Shown one piece after another: positions 23,340 through 34,914 of a stretch of DNA of 64,000 bases. The stretch is from assembly GCA_015680685.1 (NCBI GenBank), contig MNCI01019113.1, forward strand, positions 805,735 to 869,734, written 5' to 3'. The DNA comes from Gnetum montanum (taxonomy: Eukaryota; Streptophyta; Gnetopsida; Gnetales; Gnetaceae). Below the pieces are notes generated by a model. It was not told the DNA's origin. It worked only from the letters and a program-made list of their open reading frames with translations, and did no database searches. Positions within the stretch are counted from its first letter, which is position 1. Every line of letters starts with the position of its first letter. Made by a program: the position numbers and the translations under genes.

Positions 23340-25600
23340 GTTCATTATATGAAAGAGCTCATGTGGTAGAGAGAATATAGGGCTTCTTTATAGATCTAAT
23401 ATTCCATTCTATGCATTGTGCCCTATCGCTACTAAGCTAGATTTTAGAAAATGAAATGTGCACATGCATGAAATCTAATCCCTTATTATCCTAAAATGAT
23501 CTTTGAGGTGGCTCATAAAGCATGCATCATAGAACTAAAATTTGTCTCTATGAACATAAGCTAAATCCAATGCGTATGTGGCAAAACTACTTTGTAGAGC
23601 TACTTTTCAATTCTACAAACCTATAGCTATGTGAATAATAGAAAAGCTTTCTATATGAGCTAATCTGTAGAGTTGATGTGGCTTGTAGAATCACTTAAGA
23701 GCTTGTTCATAGAATCATTTTTCAATTCTACAAGCTTTCTCTATGAGCTAACATGGTCTGATGATCATGTGGTTCATAGAACCATTTCCTAGAGCTATTT
23801 TTCAATTCTATGAATTTGTAACTACATGAATGCTAATATGGTAGAGCCTATTGCAAGCTTTTTCATTGGATGGAGTTCCAACTCTATAACTTGGTTCTAC
23901 AACTAATGTGGTGGAACCAATTTGGCTCTTACTTGTAGAACCATTGTTGAGCTTTGCAAATTCACTTTATGAATGAGCGTACATGGAAGAGTAACTTTGT
24001 AGAACCATTTTTGAGCTCCATGAAAGCTGATGTGGTAGAACCACTTTGTAGAAACATTTCAACCTCAAAAATAAGTTCTACAAACCTGTATCTTCATCTT
24101 GATGCTAACAAATTTGACATAATAGCTGAAGTATTTTTTTTAGATGAAAATATGTGTTTCATCTAGATGCTAACATGACATTTCTGACATGGTAGATGAA
24201 GCAACTTTAACCTAGATGATAATTTTCAATCTAGATGGAAATTTCTACCAATTCTAAATGTCAATGTAGCCTAATGATGATGTGCCTCTTAGAACTCTTC
24301 CTTATAGAACCATTTTGAACTTGCATTACTTAGTGAGCTTACATAGCAAACCTACAAATAAGCTTATTTGTAGAACCAAATTTTAACTTGATGAACCATC
24401 TCTACAAAATATTGTGTTGTGGCACTAAAGTTGTTGAGCTCTCTCAAAAAGTGAAAATTTACTCTACGAGCTAACTTGGTAGTGTGAGGACATGGCTTGT
24501 AGAGTTTCTTTGTAGAACAATTTTATACTTCTATGAAAATAAGCTACCTCTAGAGCTTGTGTGGCAAAGCATTTTTATAAAATAGTTTTTGAGCTCTACA
24601 AGTGCTAACCTGGCAAAGATTGTTCATAGAACCATTTTTTGGCTCTACAAGCTTCCTTTACAAGTTAACATGACATATGTGGATGTGGTAGATCTATTTT
24701 TTAGAGCTAAAATTTAACCTCACAAACTCGTTCTACAAACTAACTTGGCATAGTGATGATGTGGCACATAGATTTTCTTTGTAAAACTAACTTTTGCTTC
24801 TAAGAACATAAGTTAATTATAGAGCTTACATGATAGAGCTACTTTATAGAATCACTTTTGAGATCCATGAGAGATGACATGGAGAGGATAATCTACATGA
24901 CTAACATGACTTGTAAAGCCTAATTTAGCTTGTCTTTGTTGATCCATATTTTGGTTTGATGAATCCATACTAACTAGAGAGCTAACATGGTAAAGCTATT
25001 TAGTAGAAACATTTTGAAGCTCTATGAACCTCTCTTTACATATTGACATAGCAAAGTGAATTTCATTGAAACTTTTAAGCTTAGTGAGCCTTATCCATAT
25101 TGATAAAGCTAATGTGGTAGAACCACTTTATAGGGCTAATCTTTGACTCTACAAGCTCCTTTCTTATGCCAACATGGCTAGGTCATTTTAAAAACTTCTA
25201 TCTAGAACGTTCTTTGCAATCACTATGAGCTTGTTCATCTCACAAGTGTTAACATGGTAAGGTAGACCTAGACAATTACTATGGCTCATAGAATCTCTTC
25301 TTCACTCTTCAAGATACCATAAAGTAATGCCTACATTGAAGAGCTAACTCGTAGAGCTATTTTTTAACTCTTTGAGCCTCCTTTATATGACCATTAACAT
25401 GGCCATTAAATCACTTAACAAAGCTAATTTTTATGCCTTAAATCTTACTTGGCATAGCTTCTTCTATGTCATCTGATGGATCACAAAATTAATCCTGCAA
25501 ATCTATCAACATGCTCATGTGGTACAACTAATCAAAAATTTTCTTTGTAGAGCCTCTTTTTATTCCATGACGTACCATTACATTCATGTAGCTAAATTCA
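23340..25600. repeat. Degenerate repeat field (GTAGAACCA / GAGCTCTACAA / CTAACATGG)
   Basis: About 2.2 kb in which the same words recur every ~60-130 bases: GTAGAACCA or GTAGAGCTA, TTTTTGAGCTCTACAAGC, and GCTAACATGG or GATGTGG. Both GTAGAAC and its reverse GTTCTAC recur, so units can form weak hairpins. Spacing is irregular and units differ strongly, suggesting an old tandem array. No coding signal. Confidence 0.5.
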
Positions 25601-27149
25601 ATAAAATATCTTCTCTTTGTTTGTGAGCAAACGAAATTTTCCTACTCTACTAGGTGATTTGGCAAAAACCCTTTGTATAACTGAGCTCTTCTTTTTTAGG
25701 GTGACGGTTATTTGTTTGTTCTAATGCCTTTTTCCATGAAACTAATTCTTAAGTCCTATGATTCCATTTTGAAGTGCTCAACCTACTTATAGATTAGGGA
25801 AATATGAATTCAAGCTTTGATTGATCTAAAGGCTCTATTCCAAATGCTTAATTAAATTTATTTGCATGATGTCTCACTTGACCTAAAAGCCCTAGTTTTA
25901 TGATTTCATGAATATCAAATTAAAATCCTTGAAAAGGTAAGCCCACCTTTGAGACTCTTGTTCTATAAAATGCATACTGTCTTAAGGCCATCTTTGAGAA
26001 ATTTTTAGATTGAAATTTATCTTAATAATTAATTAATAACCCAAATCCTAGCTCATTCTCACTATGAGATTTCATCCTAGAAATGATATGTATCTCTCAC
26101 TCAAAGATGCTACCATGAATTATGATTTAGAAATGAGGGTGATAGTTTCACTTGATCTTCCATTAAACAAGATCTTCAACCATTCTTCCAAATTTTATCT
26201 CAAAACTTGCTTTTCTTTAATATCATCACTGGAAGAATATAACTTGTAACTATAATCTTGTTGTTTCATGCTCATGGTTAATTGTTACATAAACACTCAA
26301 GAAAACTATAAATACCCAAGATGAGCTCTTACATGTAACATTAATAACTTAGAAATTTCATTTGAACTTTTGGCATATAGTTTATATGAAAGCTCTTTCT
26401 CCCTTAGGTAAGTTGATTTCTTTCTTGTCTTGTATGTGTATTTCAAGTCATTGCTTTTACAAGGTTAAACTCTTTTAGAGTGCTATCTTACTTATGTAGT
26501 CCAAAACTGTTTGATCAATGTGAAGTCTAGTGTTTGTGTAGTGAATAGAGCTCATGATTTTCCCTTTGTTCTATAATATTAATGTCTTAATTTAAAAATA
26601 TTTATTTCATTTCTATTTCATCAATCTATGATGATTCATCCTTATCCAAGGAGATAACAACTGTATAAAATGATGTTGGGCCATCAAGTTTGTGACTAAA
26701 AGCAATTTATTGTTTTTCATAGGTGGTGTTATACCTATTCCATAAGGGATTTTAACATGTACAAGTGATTGTGAACATTGTGCTTGTTTCCATAAGGGAT
26801 TATGATGCATATATGTTTATTATTGTTTTATTCTTATATTCATAAAATCCATAAAAATCATAAAATATAAAATTATAAATATAATCTTTATTTCTTACCA
26901 TGGTAACATGGGTTTCCATTGTATTATATGTATTATAATTTCTTTTATATTTATTGAATGCAACACATACGAGTATACTGGGTAATCCACTCAACATCAT
27001 CTTTGAAGCTTATGACCAAATCACATTAGGTTCTTAGTACAAAGCCTTAGTATGGATGGATAGTGAAAGTCTTAGTATAAATCCTAGAGGACTTACATAT
27101 GTATGTTAAAGTTTTTGACCCAAATTTTAGAGGCTTTCATATGTATGTA
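25601..27149. other. Unassigned AT-rich sequence
   Basis: No gene or known repeat recognised. A short duplicated phrase CCATAAGGGATT occurs near 26740 and 26790. Confidence 0.4.
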
Positions 27150-27973
27150 AAGACTATAAATGAAAAACATCTTATTATACCATTATGTATCAATGATGTG
27201 TTAATAGCAAAAATTAACACATATGTTAATAGTAAAAAAGTGGCATATATAAAATTCAAAAGTTAAATATTTTTTCAATTTGAGATAAAAATCTTGGTAT
27301 TGCATAGAAAAAGTAGACATGTAAATTTAATGAGATAGTTTTAATAGAAGGATTTGGCTTGGATAACCTGTGTGTGTTAGAAAATTTTGATATGTAAGAT
27401 TACAAGATAGATTGCAAGATGGTAACTACACCATGTGAAATTAGAATGAAAATTTTAGTTAAATAATGCATAAAGTAGAAAAAAGGTTTCTTGTAAGAAT
27501 TTCATGATTTTATTACAAAAATTCCATATGCTAGTACTGTCAATAATCTGATATATGTAAAGATTAGTACCAAACTTGATAGTACATGCATTGTTGAAAA
27601 ATGAAATTGCTATGAAATGAGTTTTTCAATATCACTGTGATACTATGAACTTTAATATTTGTTAGCAAAATGATTTTTCCTTTTTGGTTAGCTAAGTGAA
27701 TGTTCATCAAGATGGGCATGTATATGTGTAAATTTCTTTAGGGGTATTCTCATGGAAAATTTAGTAGCTACTTTACATAGCTTAACTTACTCCTAAAGAA
27801 ACATATGTTGTTATGAACTTAGTCAATTGTAAAGAAACATAGCTTTAGAGGTTAATAGTTAAACTTACGGTTAATAAAAAGGCTATCAAAATTATTTTTC
27901 ATTATCATAGTACTATATACATATCTAAGAATATTATTTCCACTATTGAACTAAGCATATTAAGATATAGTAC
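27150..27973 (+). pseudogene. pol: Cop-2: end of Copia RT and RNase H, part 1
   Basis: Remains of a Ty1/Copia pol C-terminus. The RT active-site region reads LIIPLCINDVLIAK (27171-27212), a decayed LYVDDMLIA. IPYASTVNNLIYVKISTKLD near 27515-27575 matches the usual VPYASAVGSLMYAM..TRPD. Further right are decayed ALSTTEAEY- and KEA.WLRGL-type RNase H stretches (about 27765-27880). Frames shift repeatedly. It stops at 27973 because nA-1 inserted here (AGTAC duplicated). Gag, protease and integrase of this copy were not found to the left. Confidence 0.7.
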
Positions 27974-28815
27974 TGATGAGTGGTGAGGTACCCCTACACT
28001 CAACCATACGAATACGAGCGTTACACGTGCAATCTAGTCAAACTCCATAGACTAAGTGCCTACACGCCTTATGGAACACTTAAGGTTAATCGTTCATCAT
28101 CTTCCTAGACTTACTTGTATTTGTCACGGTTGTATGGTTAAGTAAGTTTGAGGTATGTGATTTTTATATCTTTTGTTTTTTATCACCTATACTAATGAGA
28201 GAAACAGTGAAGAGACTAAGTAACTAACTTTAACTAACTAAGTTCTAATGCCTAGCATCAATATCCGTTCCCACTTACCATTCACACCCTAAACCAATGC
28301 AACCTTCTGGGATTACCAAATGCTATTCATTACTAGAATTACCAAGCGTAACGCATGTGCTCGAAGCAGTCATACTGAATGCACTTAACTATGAGAGAAG
28401 GGTTGAGAGAGATTTAATTAACTAATAAAGCATTTAAAAGATGAATAGCAAATAAAAATAATTAAAGTCCTATTTAGCCTATTCCATGCACTGCAAGGTT
28501 TATTCAATAGTTGTCTTTATTGCTATACACAATTGTGTGTTCAGGTACAAAATTGCTCGAATAAAGATCCATTCACTTTGGAGTTCCTACTACGGGCACA
28601 TGGAAATTATTCTATCTCTAGAGAGGTAAAACTACTAGAGTTTCTCTAAGGGTCTAGATCTAGATTGCGAAACAAGGGAGAGCTTCCTCTTATTTATAGA
28701 TTTGGCAACGCACTGCAATATCGCGTACGCGATATCACAGGGGAACACGCGATATAGCGTACGCACTATCGCGGGGGATGTGATATCGCGGCCCATGCAA
28801 TATCGTGTTCCATCA
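27974..28815 (-). repeat. 3' LTR of nA-1
   Basis: 842 bp with TGAT...ATCA ends. On the minus strand U3 begins with a CpG-dense GATATC array (28710-28812) including the 18-base palindrome ATATCGCGTACGCGATAT (28718-28735), followed by TATAAATAAG (~28690-28699), GGATCTTTATTCGAGCA and the GGGGTACCTCACC end. Confidence 0.9.
28710..28812. promoter_or_regulatory. CpG-rich GATATC palindrome array in nA-1 U3
   Basis: Several overlapping palindromes of the form GCGATATCGC with GTAC linkers, just upstream of the TATA box on the minus strand. CpG is kept here while surrounding sequence is CpG-poor. Equivalent arrays: 34655-34800, 19305-19375, 51470-51525, 56955-57050 and 63930-64000. A regulatory role is inference. 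Confidence 0.55.
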
Positions 28816-28830
28816 TACCCCCATGACTGA
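28816..28830 (-). other. 3' polypurine tract of nA-1
   Basis: Minus strand TCAGTCATGGGGGTA, adjacent to the 3' LTR. Confidence 0.75.
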
Positions 28831-31069
28831 ATAAAAACTCATCCTCAAGTTCTTTACAAAATATTGGGAAGGTATGGGATTATTGACCTGAATGGAACTA
28901 ATGGTGAATGGGATGACATGTGAACGGATCATCATTACAAAACATGACAAAACTGGTATTCACGACAACAAGAGTGAACACCTTATACATTTGACACCAG
29001 GCCTTATTTGGTAGCTGAGAGAGAAGAGAGAAGAGAGAAGAAGTCTGCTGCTGCCAATGCCAAGATTACGCCTTTCGTTGTCTATCCATAAGCGCACCAT
29101 CCATTTTGTTCCTTGCATAGCTACTTCAGCACCGATCCATTCCAAGTGTTTCCTCCAGATCCAATCCATTGTTGCATGATTATCATCTACACATACAACA
29201 TAGTCTTTATATTAGCAAGGGTAAATGAATCACAATGCAGTTGATACCTTGCTTCGATGAAAGGTCCATTGGCTGAGTTTTGGTATGGCTAATGCAAATC
29301 TAGAGATATAATAATGGTGACTACCAAAGGTGCAGGGACTAGGAGATAATCAAAAAAATTGGGTCAGGACCCCCATGACTAAGAGCGAACCTTCGGTAGT
29401 GATAGAATGGAAAAAGAAAAAGAATAAGAAAGATGGAGAAGAAGAGACAACTATAACGTTGATGAAATGGATGTCAAGATGGAAATGAACAAAATAGAGT
29501 GGATTGCAAAAAATGTTAAGGAAAAGAATTTAACTAGTGCACCAAATAGGAATGCCAGTGGGTCCTCCCCAAAGTAGGCTCATGCCCTTAATGCCCTGGC
29601 AATCCCACATTCAAAGAGTCCATAGGCTCTAGGAATGTCATTTGGAAATAAGAGTTAAAGTCTTAACGACACGAGTTTACCAACAAGAAAATAATGCAGC
29701 CACCAAGATATGAACTACTGATACAAGTGGCAATGAGGTGATAGATGAGGAGAGAAGGATGGAAAGAAGAGAATGGAATGGAATCTCAAGAACAAGGTGA
29801 TGTACTACCCCTTGTGTAGTTAATGATTAATGTGACTTAGTAGATCCCATTCCAAGTCCGACCTCAAACAAACCACATCCAATGACTTCACATTAATTCA
29901 TTTGGCCAATCCATCCACTTGAAGTAACAAGGATGCCTTTCCAAAGAGCCACCACCATTCTGATGAAATGGAGGAGAGAATGGAAAGTGAGGAGGGCCTT
30001 AGTTAGAGGGAACATGTTTGTTTTAGTTCCATAACCAGTGCTCTTAGCCCAAATAATCATTTCGTCTAAGGGGTGTGCTTTGAATTCTCACAGTTTTTTT
30101 TTTTTTGTGCTTTATGTGTTTATGCGTGAGAACCACACCATGCAAAGACTTATTATTTTTATTTACTCAACTTCCTGATAATTGGGTAACGTCGAAGTAG
30201 TAAGAAAACTCAAGAAGAAAACATCCAAGCACCCAAGAGATTGGCCAACACAAATGCATCAAGTTTCCTTGAAGTCACACCCTTTTCAATCCTTGAGTCC
30301 TTCCTTAGTTTGAGAAATGCCCAATCACCGATTCATTATAGTTCTTATTATTGGGAAAGGAACTGTACAATTCCAAGCAAAGAGAGACCATAGAAATTTG
30401 TGGATGTATGGATGAAGTGGACTCATTGCCTGTTATATCAATAGAACCATACCTTAGTATCAACATCATAACTTAAAGGTAAAAACCAAACATTAGTAAT
30501 CAATGGAGTACGGTTCATACCATCTTTGGAGCACTTATTAAATGAAAAACTTAACAAAATGGATAACACACACACATGCACACAAAGAAATGAAAAAGTA
30601 TAAATGATGTTGTAAAACAAAAGCAAGATAAGTTAAAGAAATTTGTCAAACAAAAATGTGTCAAAAAAAATACTTAAAAGAAATGAGGGCCTCAAATGAT
30701 CAGCATAGGTGGCCATCTCCCCCATGACTGAATGGAAAGGGAGAGATCCAAAATAATGAACACCTATTTGAATTTTTTAGAAGTGTCCAACTTCTCCCGA
30801 TTGATGTTTTTAGGTTAAGGGATGAAAGTCGATGACGCTCATACTTCAATGTATCTATGCCTTCGTTGTGGGTGTGAGTTGTTCCCCCAGTTCATTCCAT
30901 GCATGTTGGTGGGCTACTCTCTTGATTAGCTATCAACCACTAGGTGTTCTCTTGTTATGTGGTTGCTACATATAGGCACCTTTGTATTTGAGTTTCTTGG
31001 GCATACCAGTTGCATGCAGGAGATGCTGAGCACTCCTCCATGTCATCACACTCTGAGTCACTGTATGTG
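28831..31069 (-). other. Non-coding 3' region of nA-1
   Basis: About 2.2 kb with no ORF of note. Matches nA-2 in several blocks (for example 29570-29640 with 52470-52560, and 30265-30320 with 53240-53300). The piece at 30711-30733 is the AGTCATGGGGGAGATGGCC motif that follows integrase in Ath-2 (50213-50233). A GA-rich microsatellite lies near 29010-29040. Confidence 0.6.
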
Positions 31070-31071
31070 AT

Positions 31072-31800
31072 TCATGGAACTTTCTTCTTCTTGAGCTTTC
31101 CATAAATATTTTCCTTAGATATTTCCAAGGAAAGATCATGGATCCCTAGGCATGTGTTGATGGTGTTGAGCCATTCCCTCCCCATTATAATTGGGAAGTC
31201 CCCTTTGTTACTGTTGACTTCTAGCACTAGGAAATCAGCTGGGTATGACCAACCACACACAGTGGTAATGATGTTCTCCAACAATCCCAAGGGAATGGTG
31301 ATGGGCTGGTCAGCTAGCTCTAATTGAATATTTTTCTTCTTGAGTGGAGGCAGGTTCTAGACTTTATAGATTTCTCATGATATTAAGTTGACTCCAAAAC
31401 CTGAGTTAAGAAGAGCCTTACGTCATTCGTTACCAGCGACTTGGAGGTAGATTAAGGGACTTCCAGGGTCAGATAGTTTCCTAGGAAGGTGGCCTACCTT
31501 AATCCAGTCAATAATGGTATGTGTTAACATAACCGTATGCGTTGAGCCTTGTTGTTGGTTTGAAGGGAGCTCCGAAGCCTTATTTGTTGGAGGAGTGTGC
31601 ACAGACTCAACCACTTGTGGTTGTGAGAGCTTGTTTGGTCTTTTGGTTTTGAAGAAGGATCTTCTCTTCATGTAGTTGTCAGAACTAGTAACGGGTTGAA
31701 GGTTTACAACTCTCATAACATTATGTTGCTACAGTTGAGTGGGGAGTTCCCCTTGCATTGTTGGAGTAGGTGGTAGTGGAACTATCAATGTAAGAGATGC
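31072..31800 (-). pseudogene. Partial protease of nA-1
   Basis: Minus-strand reading: HTVMLTHTIIDWIKVGHL, then SPLIYLQVAGNE (31423-31530), and after a broken active-site stretch VCGWSYPADFLVLEVN and FPIIMGREWLNTI (31120-31260). These match the protease of Ath-1 and Ath-2. Polymerase would follow but is deleted. The first half and second half are in different frames. Confidence 0.7.
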
Positions 31801-32099
31801 GGATGGATTCAGAGAATGGTATGCATGTGGAGTGTCTCTTCCAAGAGAGGGAGTCTAAAAATACTCCCGAACTTGGTAGTGAGGTTGTGGGGTTATGTGA
31901 CCCATAGAGTGACTTGGAGAAACCAGCTACTGCACGTAGTAGCCATACGGGTCTGGTTGCCGATAAGGGTATTGTTGTCTAGGTGGTGGCATCCCCCATG
32001 ACTGTGGGTGTTGCCACTACTGATGTTGCTCGATAGGTTGTGGTAGAGTTCCACTTGGATAATACATTTACAGTTGGTGGAACTGCCTCAAGTTACCTT

Positions 32100-33969
32100 G
32101 GGGATAAGGTAACCTTCGGGGTGCTTACCATCTATTAAGTCTTGGGTTGAGTGCATACACCCCAGACTCTTGTAGATGTGAGATTATTGGGCAACATCCA
32201 TTAGGATGGTCATATTGGTAGATCTCACATCCACCATCATTGTCTATATTTGAATTCACAACCTCATCGGTGATAGTCATTTTTCCCTTACCCTTGTTAC
32301 GTGCATGGCCTGAATCTCTCTGCTTTTTCTTATCATGGTTACTACTTCGTTCCTCCTTAGACTCCTCTACGATCTTTAGGACAGTTTCAATTTTACTATC
32401 TAAGGAGCTCCATATTTCATCTACCTTAGCCGACACTTCCATTGTTAATTTTTGAAGTGGCAAGGTTTTTTTATTCACCAACTCTTCGAGTGGTGACTCA
32501 TCCTCCTCCTCGCAGAATCTCACTCCCCTATTTCGAAGGGAAGGATCACGGTTGTACTCTTCCCCGCTTTCTCTTTTCCATAGCTCCCCTTCCTCTTTAG
32601 CTACTTTCTTCAACAATCTATGAACTTCATGGGATCTAAGTTTAGATAATCTCCCTTGTGCATATGTCCCAATGGTTCTCCTAGTTTCATGTCTTAGCCC
32701 ATCTACAAGGTGGCGGAGTTCATCCCGTTGTGTGTAACCATGGCTGGGCAACGATGTAGCAATACATAATAATGGCCCATGGCAGCATCCAAGGGTTCAT
32801 GATTACCCTACTTCCATCCTTGGATCTTCTTATGCAAGTTGGACACTCTAGAGTATGTTTGGTATTTATCGTTAAACAATTCTAGCATTGTACTCCACCT
32901 CCTAATGGTTTCTGGCTCTAAGGACCAGCACTAACTCTCTGCTTCTTTTATGAGTGTCCTAGGAAATAACTTTAACTTCTGCCACTCATTTTCAATATTC
33001 TGCAAGGCACAGGAATCGTGGAATTCCTGTAAGTGGTTCTACGAATCAGCGTTGTATCCCCCTTCGAATCGTGGGATATTATTCATGTCTAGTCTCTTGA
33101 TCCGGCTATCTTTTTGGTGCCTTGTAGGTATTCTAACTACCTCTGTAATGTCTAACATTCTCCAGGTTGCTAGTAGGGGTTCATCATGATCATCTCTATC
33201 ATGACATCTATGATGCCTACGTGGTTCCCTACTTTCCCTTCTTCCATGCCTTGACTCCCTAGAGTGCCCTCGTCCTCACTCTCAACTCTCTCATCGAGGT
33301 CTCTCATTTTGCTTACCCTTATCCTCATTGTTGTGCTCCTTGTGACTACGTCCTAATGTGGAAGCAGAGGGTGAATGATGTGAGGAAGAAAAGAAGAAGG
33401 GGAACCATCATCATGATGATGTTTCTTACATTCTCTTTGGTGGCTTCGGCCTCGATCATGATGAAGATCCGAATGCCCTTCCTTATCTTGTGTTTGTGTT
33501 CCTTCATTGAACACTTGGTGTTCATGGGAATCAGAATCAAGGTTGTGTATCATGGAGCACAGGTTCTGATACCCCACCTCCTCACTATCCTTAGGAGGAG
33601 GAACATCATTTCATGAAGAACCTATTAAGATAGGTTCACCACCCTTAATTTCTCTTATGATGGATGAAGCATTACGGGGGCCTTTGCCCTTCAACGATGT
33701 GTGGTGACTCTCCTACTGCAAGTCCCATTGACATTGCACTTCTGTGGGATGGTAGTCCCTTGTGTCATAATCTTCTACAACGTATTCAATGTTTAGCTAT
33801 GTCATGTCTATCTGTGCAAGAGCACGAAGGAGCATGTTAGGGACTGCCCGATCTGGGGGTAACACTATGTTACCTTGCAAGTCTCTCCAGCGCAATTGTT
33901 CATCCTGATGGAGGATAAAAGTAAAATTGGGTATATACTCATCATGATGAGTATATACCACCTGATACT
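32100..33969 (-). pseudogene. gag: Gag of nA-1
   Basis: Same Gag as Ath-1/Ath-2. Its N-terminus is in or next to the gap at 33970-33995; it reads FTFILHQDEQLRWRDLQGN near 33930-33870. An Asp/His-rich linker (HHDRGRSHQRECKKHHHDDG) is at about 33400-33480. The longest open part (32125-32751) covers the end of the core (RHETRRTIGTYAQGRLSKL), an acidic region, a helix-rich stretch and the zinc-knuckle-like CEIYQYDHPNGCCPI. This 208-codon piece is the longest open frame of any element here, so this copy is among the younger ones. Gag kept while enzymes are gone suggests it matters for packaging. Confidence 0.8.
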
Positions 33970-33995
33970 NNNNNNNNNNNNNNNNNNNNNNNNNN
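33970..33995. other. Assembly gap (26 n)
   Basis: Hides the Gag start, the primer site and the first ~65 bases of the nA-1 5' LTR. By comparison with Ath-2 about 290 bases belong here. Confidence 0.85.
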
Positions 33996-34804
33996 GAACT
34001 CCGCAGACTAAGTGCCTACATGCCTTATGGAACACTTAAGGTTAATCATTCATTATCTTCCTAGACTTACTTGTATTTGTCACGGTTGTATGGTTAAGTA
34101 AGTCTGAGGTATGTGATTTTTATATCTTTTGTCTTTTATCACCTATGCTAATGAGGGAAAGGGTGAAGAGACTAAGTAACTAACTTTAACTAACTAAGTT
34201 CTAATGCCTAGCATCAGTATCCATCCCACTTACCGTTCACACCCTGAACCAATGCAACCTTCTAGGATTACCAAACGCTATTTGTTACTAGAATTACCAA
34301 GCGTAACGCACGTACTAAATGCACTTAACTATGAGAGAAGGGTTGAGAGAGATTTAATTTACTAATAAAGCATTTAAATGATGAACAATAAATAACAATA
34401 ATTAAAATCCTATTTAGCCTATTCCATGCACTGCAAGGTTTATCCAACAATTCGTCTTTATTATCATACACAATTGTGTGTTCAGGTACAAAATTGCTCG
34501 AATAAAGATCCGTTCACTTTGGAGTTCCTACTGCGAGCACATGGAAATTATTCTATCTATTGAGAGGTAAAACTACCAGAGTTTCGCTAAGGGTCTAGAT
34601 CTAGATTGCAAAACAAGGAAGAGTCGTCTCTTATTTATAGATTTGGCAGCACGTTGCGATATCGCGTACGTGGTATCATAGGGGAAGACGCGATATCATG
34701 GGGGATGCGATATTGCGGCGGACGCGATACCACGTACGCAATATCGCAGCAGACACAATATCACATACGCAATATTATGGCCCATGCGATATCGTGTCCC
34801 ATCA
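33996..34804 (-). repeat. 5' LTR of nA-1 (inner end lost in gap)
   Basis: Matches 27974-28815 closely from GAACTCCGCAGACTAAGTG onward. The GATATC-type U3 array at 34655-34800 is longer than in the partner. TATA is near 34630-34640 on the minus strand. Ends ...CCCATCA before duplication AGTAC. Confidence 0.9.
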
Positions 34805-34809
34805 AGTAC

Positions 34810-34914
34810 CATGAAAATGTGATGTCAAATAGGTGTATTATTGGTATCATAAAAGATGATACCATTTAAGTTTTCAATTAAGTTTTAAGGCATCTTTACC
34901 TTCAAGAGGGAGAA
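34810..34914 (+). pseudogene. Cop-2, part 2: end of RNase H region and polypurine tract
   Basis: Continues Cop-2 after nA-1. Ends with CAAGAGGGAGAA (34903-34914), the usual Copia polypurine tract directly before a 3' LTR that would begin TTGTGAATAAAG. Confidence 0.6.

Larger units (their letters stand above)
27974..34804 (-). mobile_element. nA-1: non-autonomous Athila-type element (gag plus partial protease)
   Basis: Reverse-strand element with perfect duplication AGTAC (27969-27973 and 34805-34809). The 3' LTR is at 27974-28815, polypurine tract at 28816-28830, gag and protease at 31070-33969, a 26-n gap at 33970-33995 and the 5' LTR to 34804. RT, RNase H, integrase and the second ORF are absent. 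The protease tail passes directly into the spacer that in Ath-2 lies behind integrase (junction about 30735-30830). nA-2 shares much of the 3' non-coding part, so this is a lineage and not a single accident. Confidence 0.9.

Noticed and set aside
26064-26249. Small open frame at 26064-26249 as a host gene
   Set aside because: 61 codons in AT-rich sequence, no start context, splice partners or recognised motif.
28710-28812. CRISPR-like appearance of regular palindromic words
   Set aside because: Units are irregular, without unique spacers of constant length, and lie in the U3 of plant LTRs.
33346-33616. Overlapping open frames on both strands
   Set aside because: Only the minus-strand Gag linker frame is collinear with other copies; the opposite-strand frame is its shadow.
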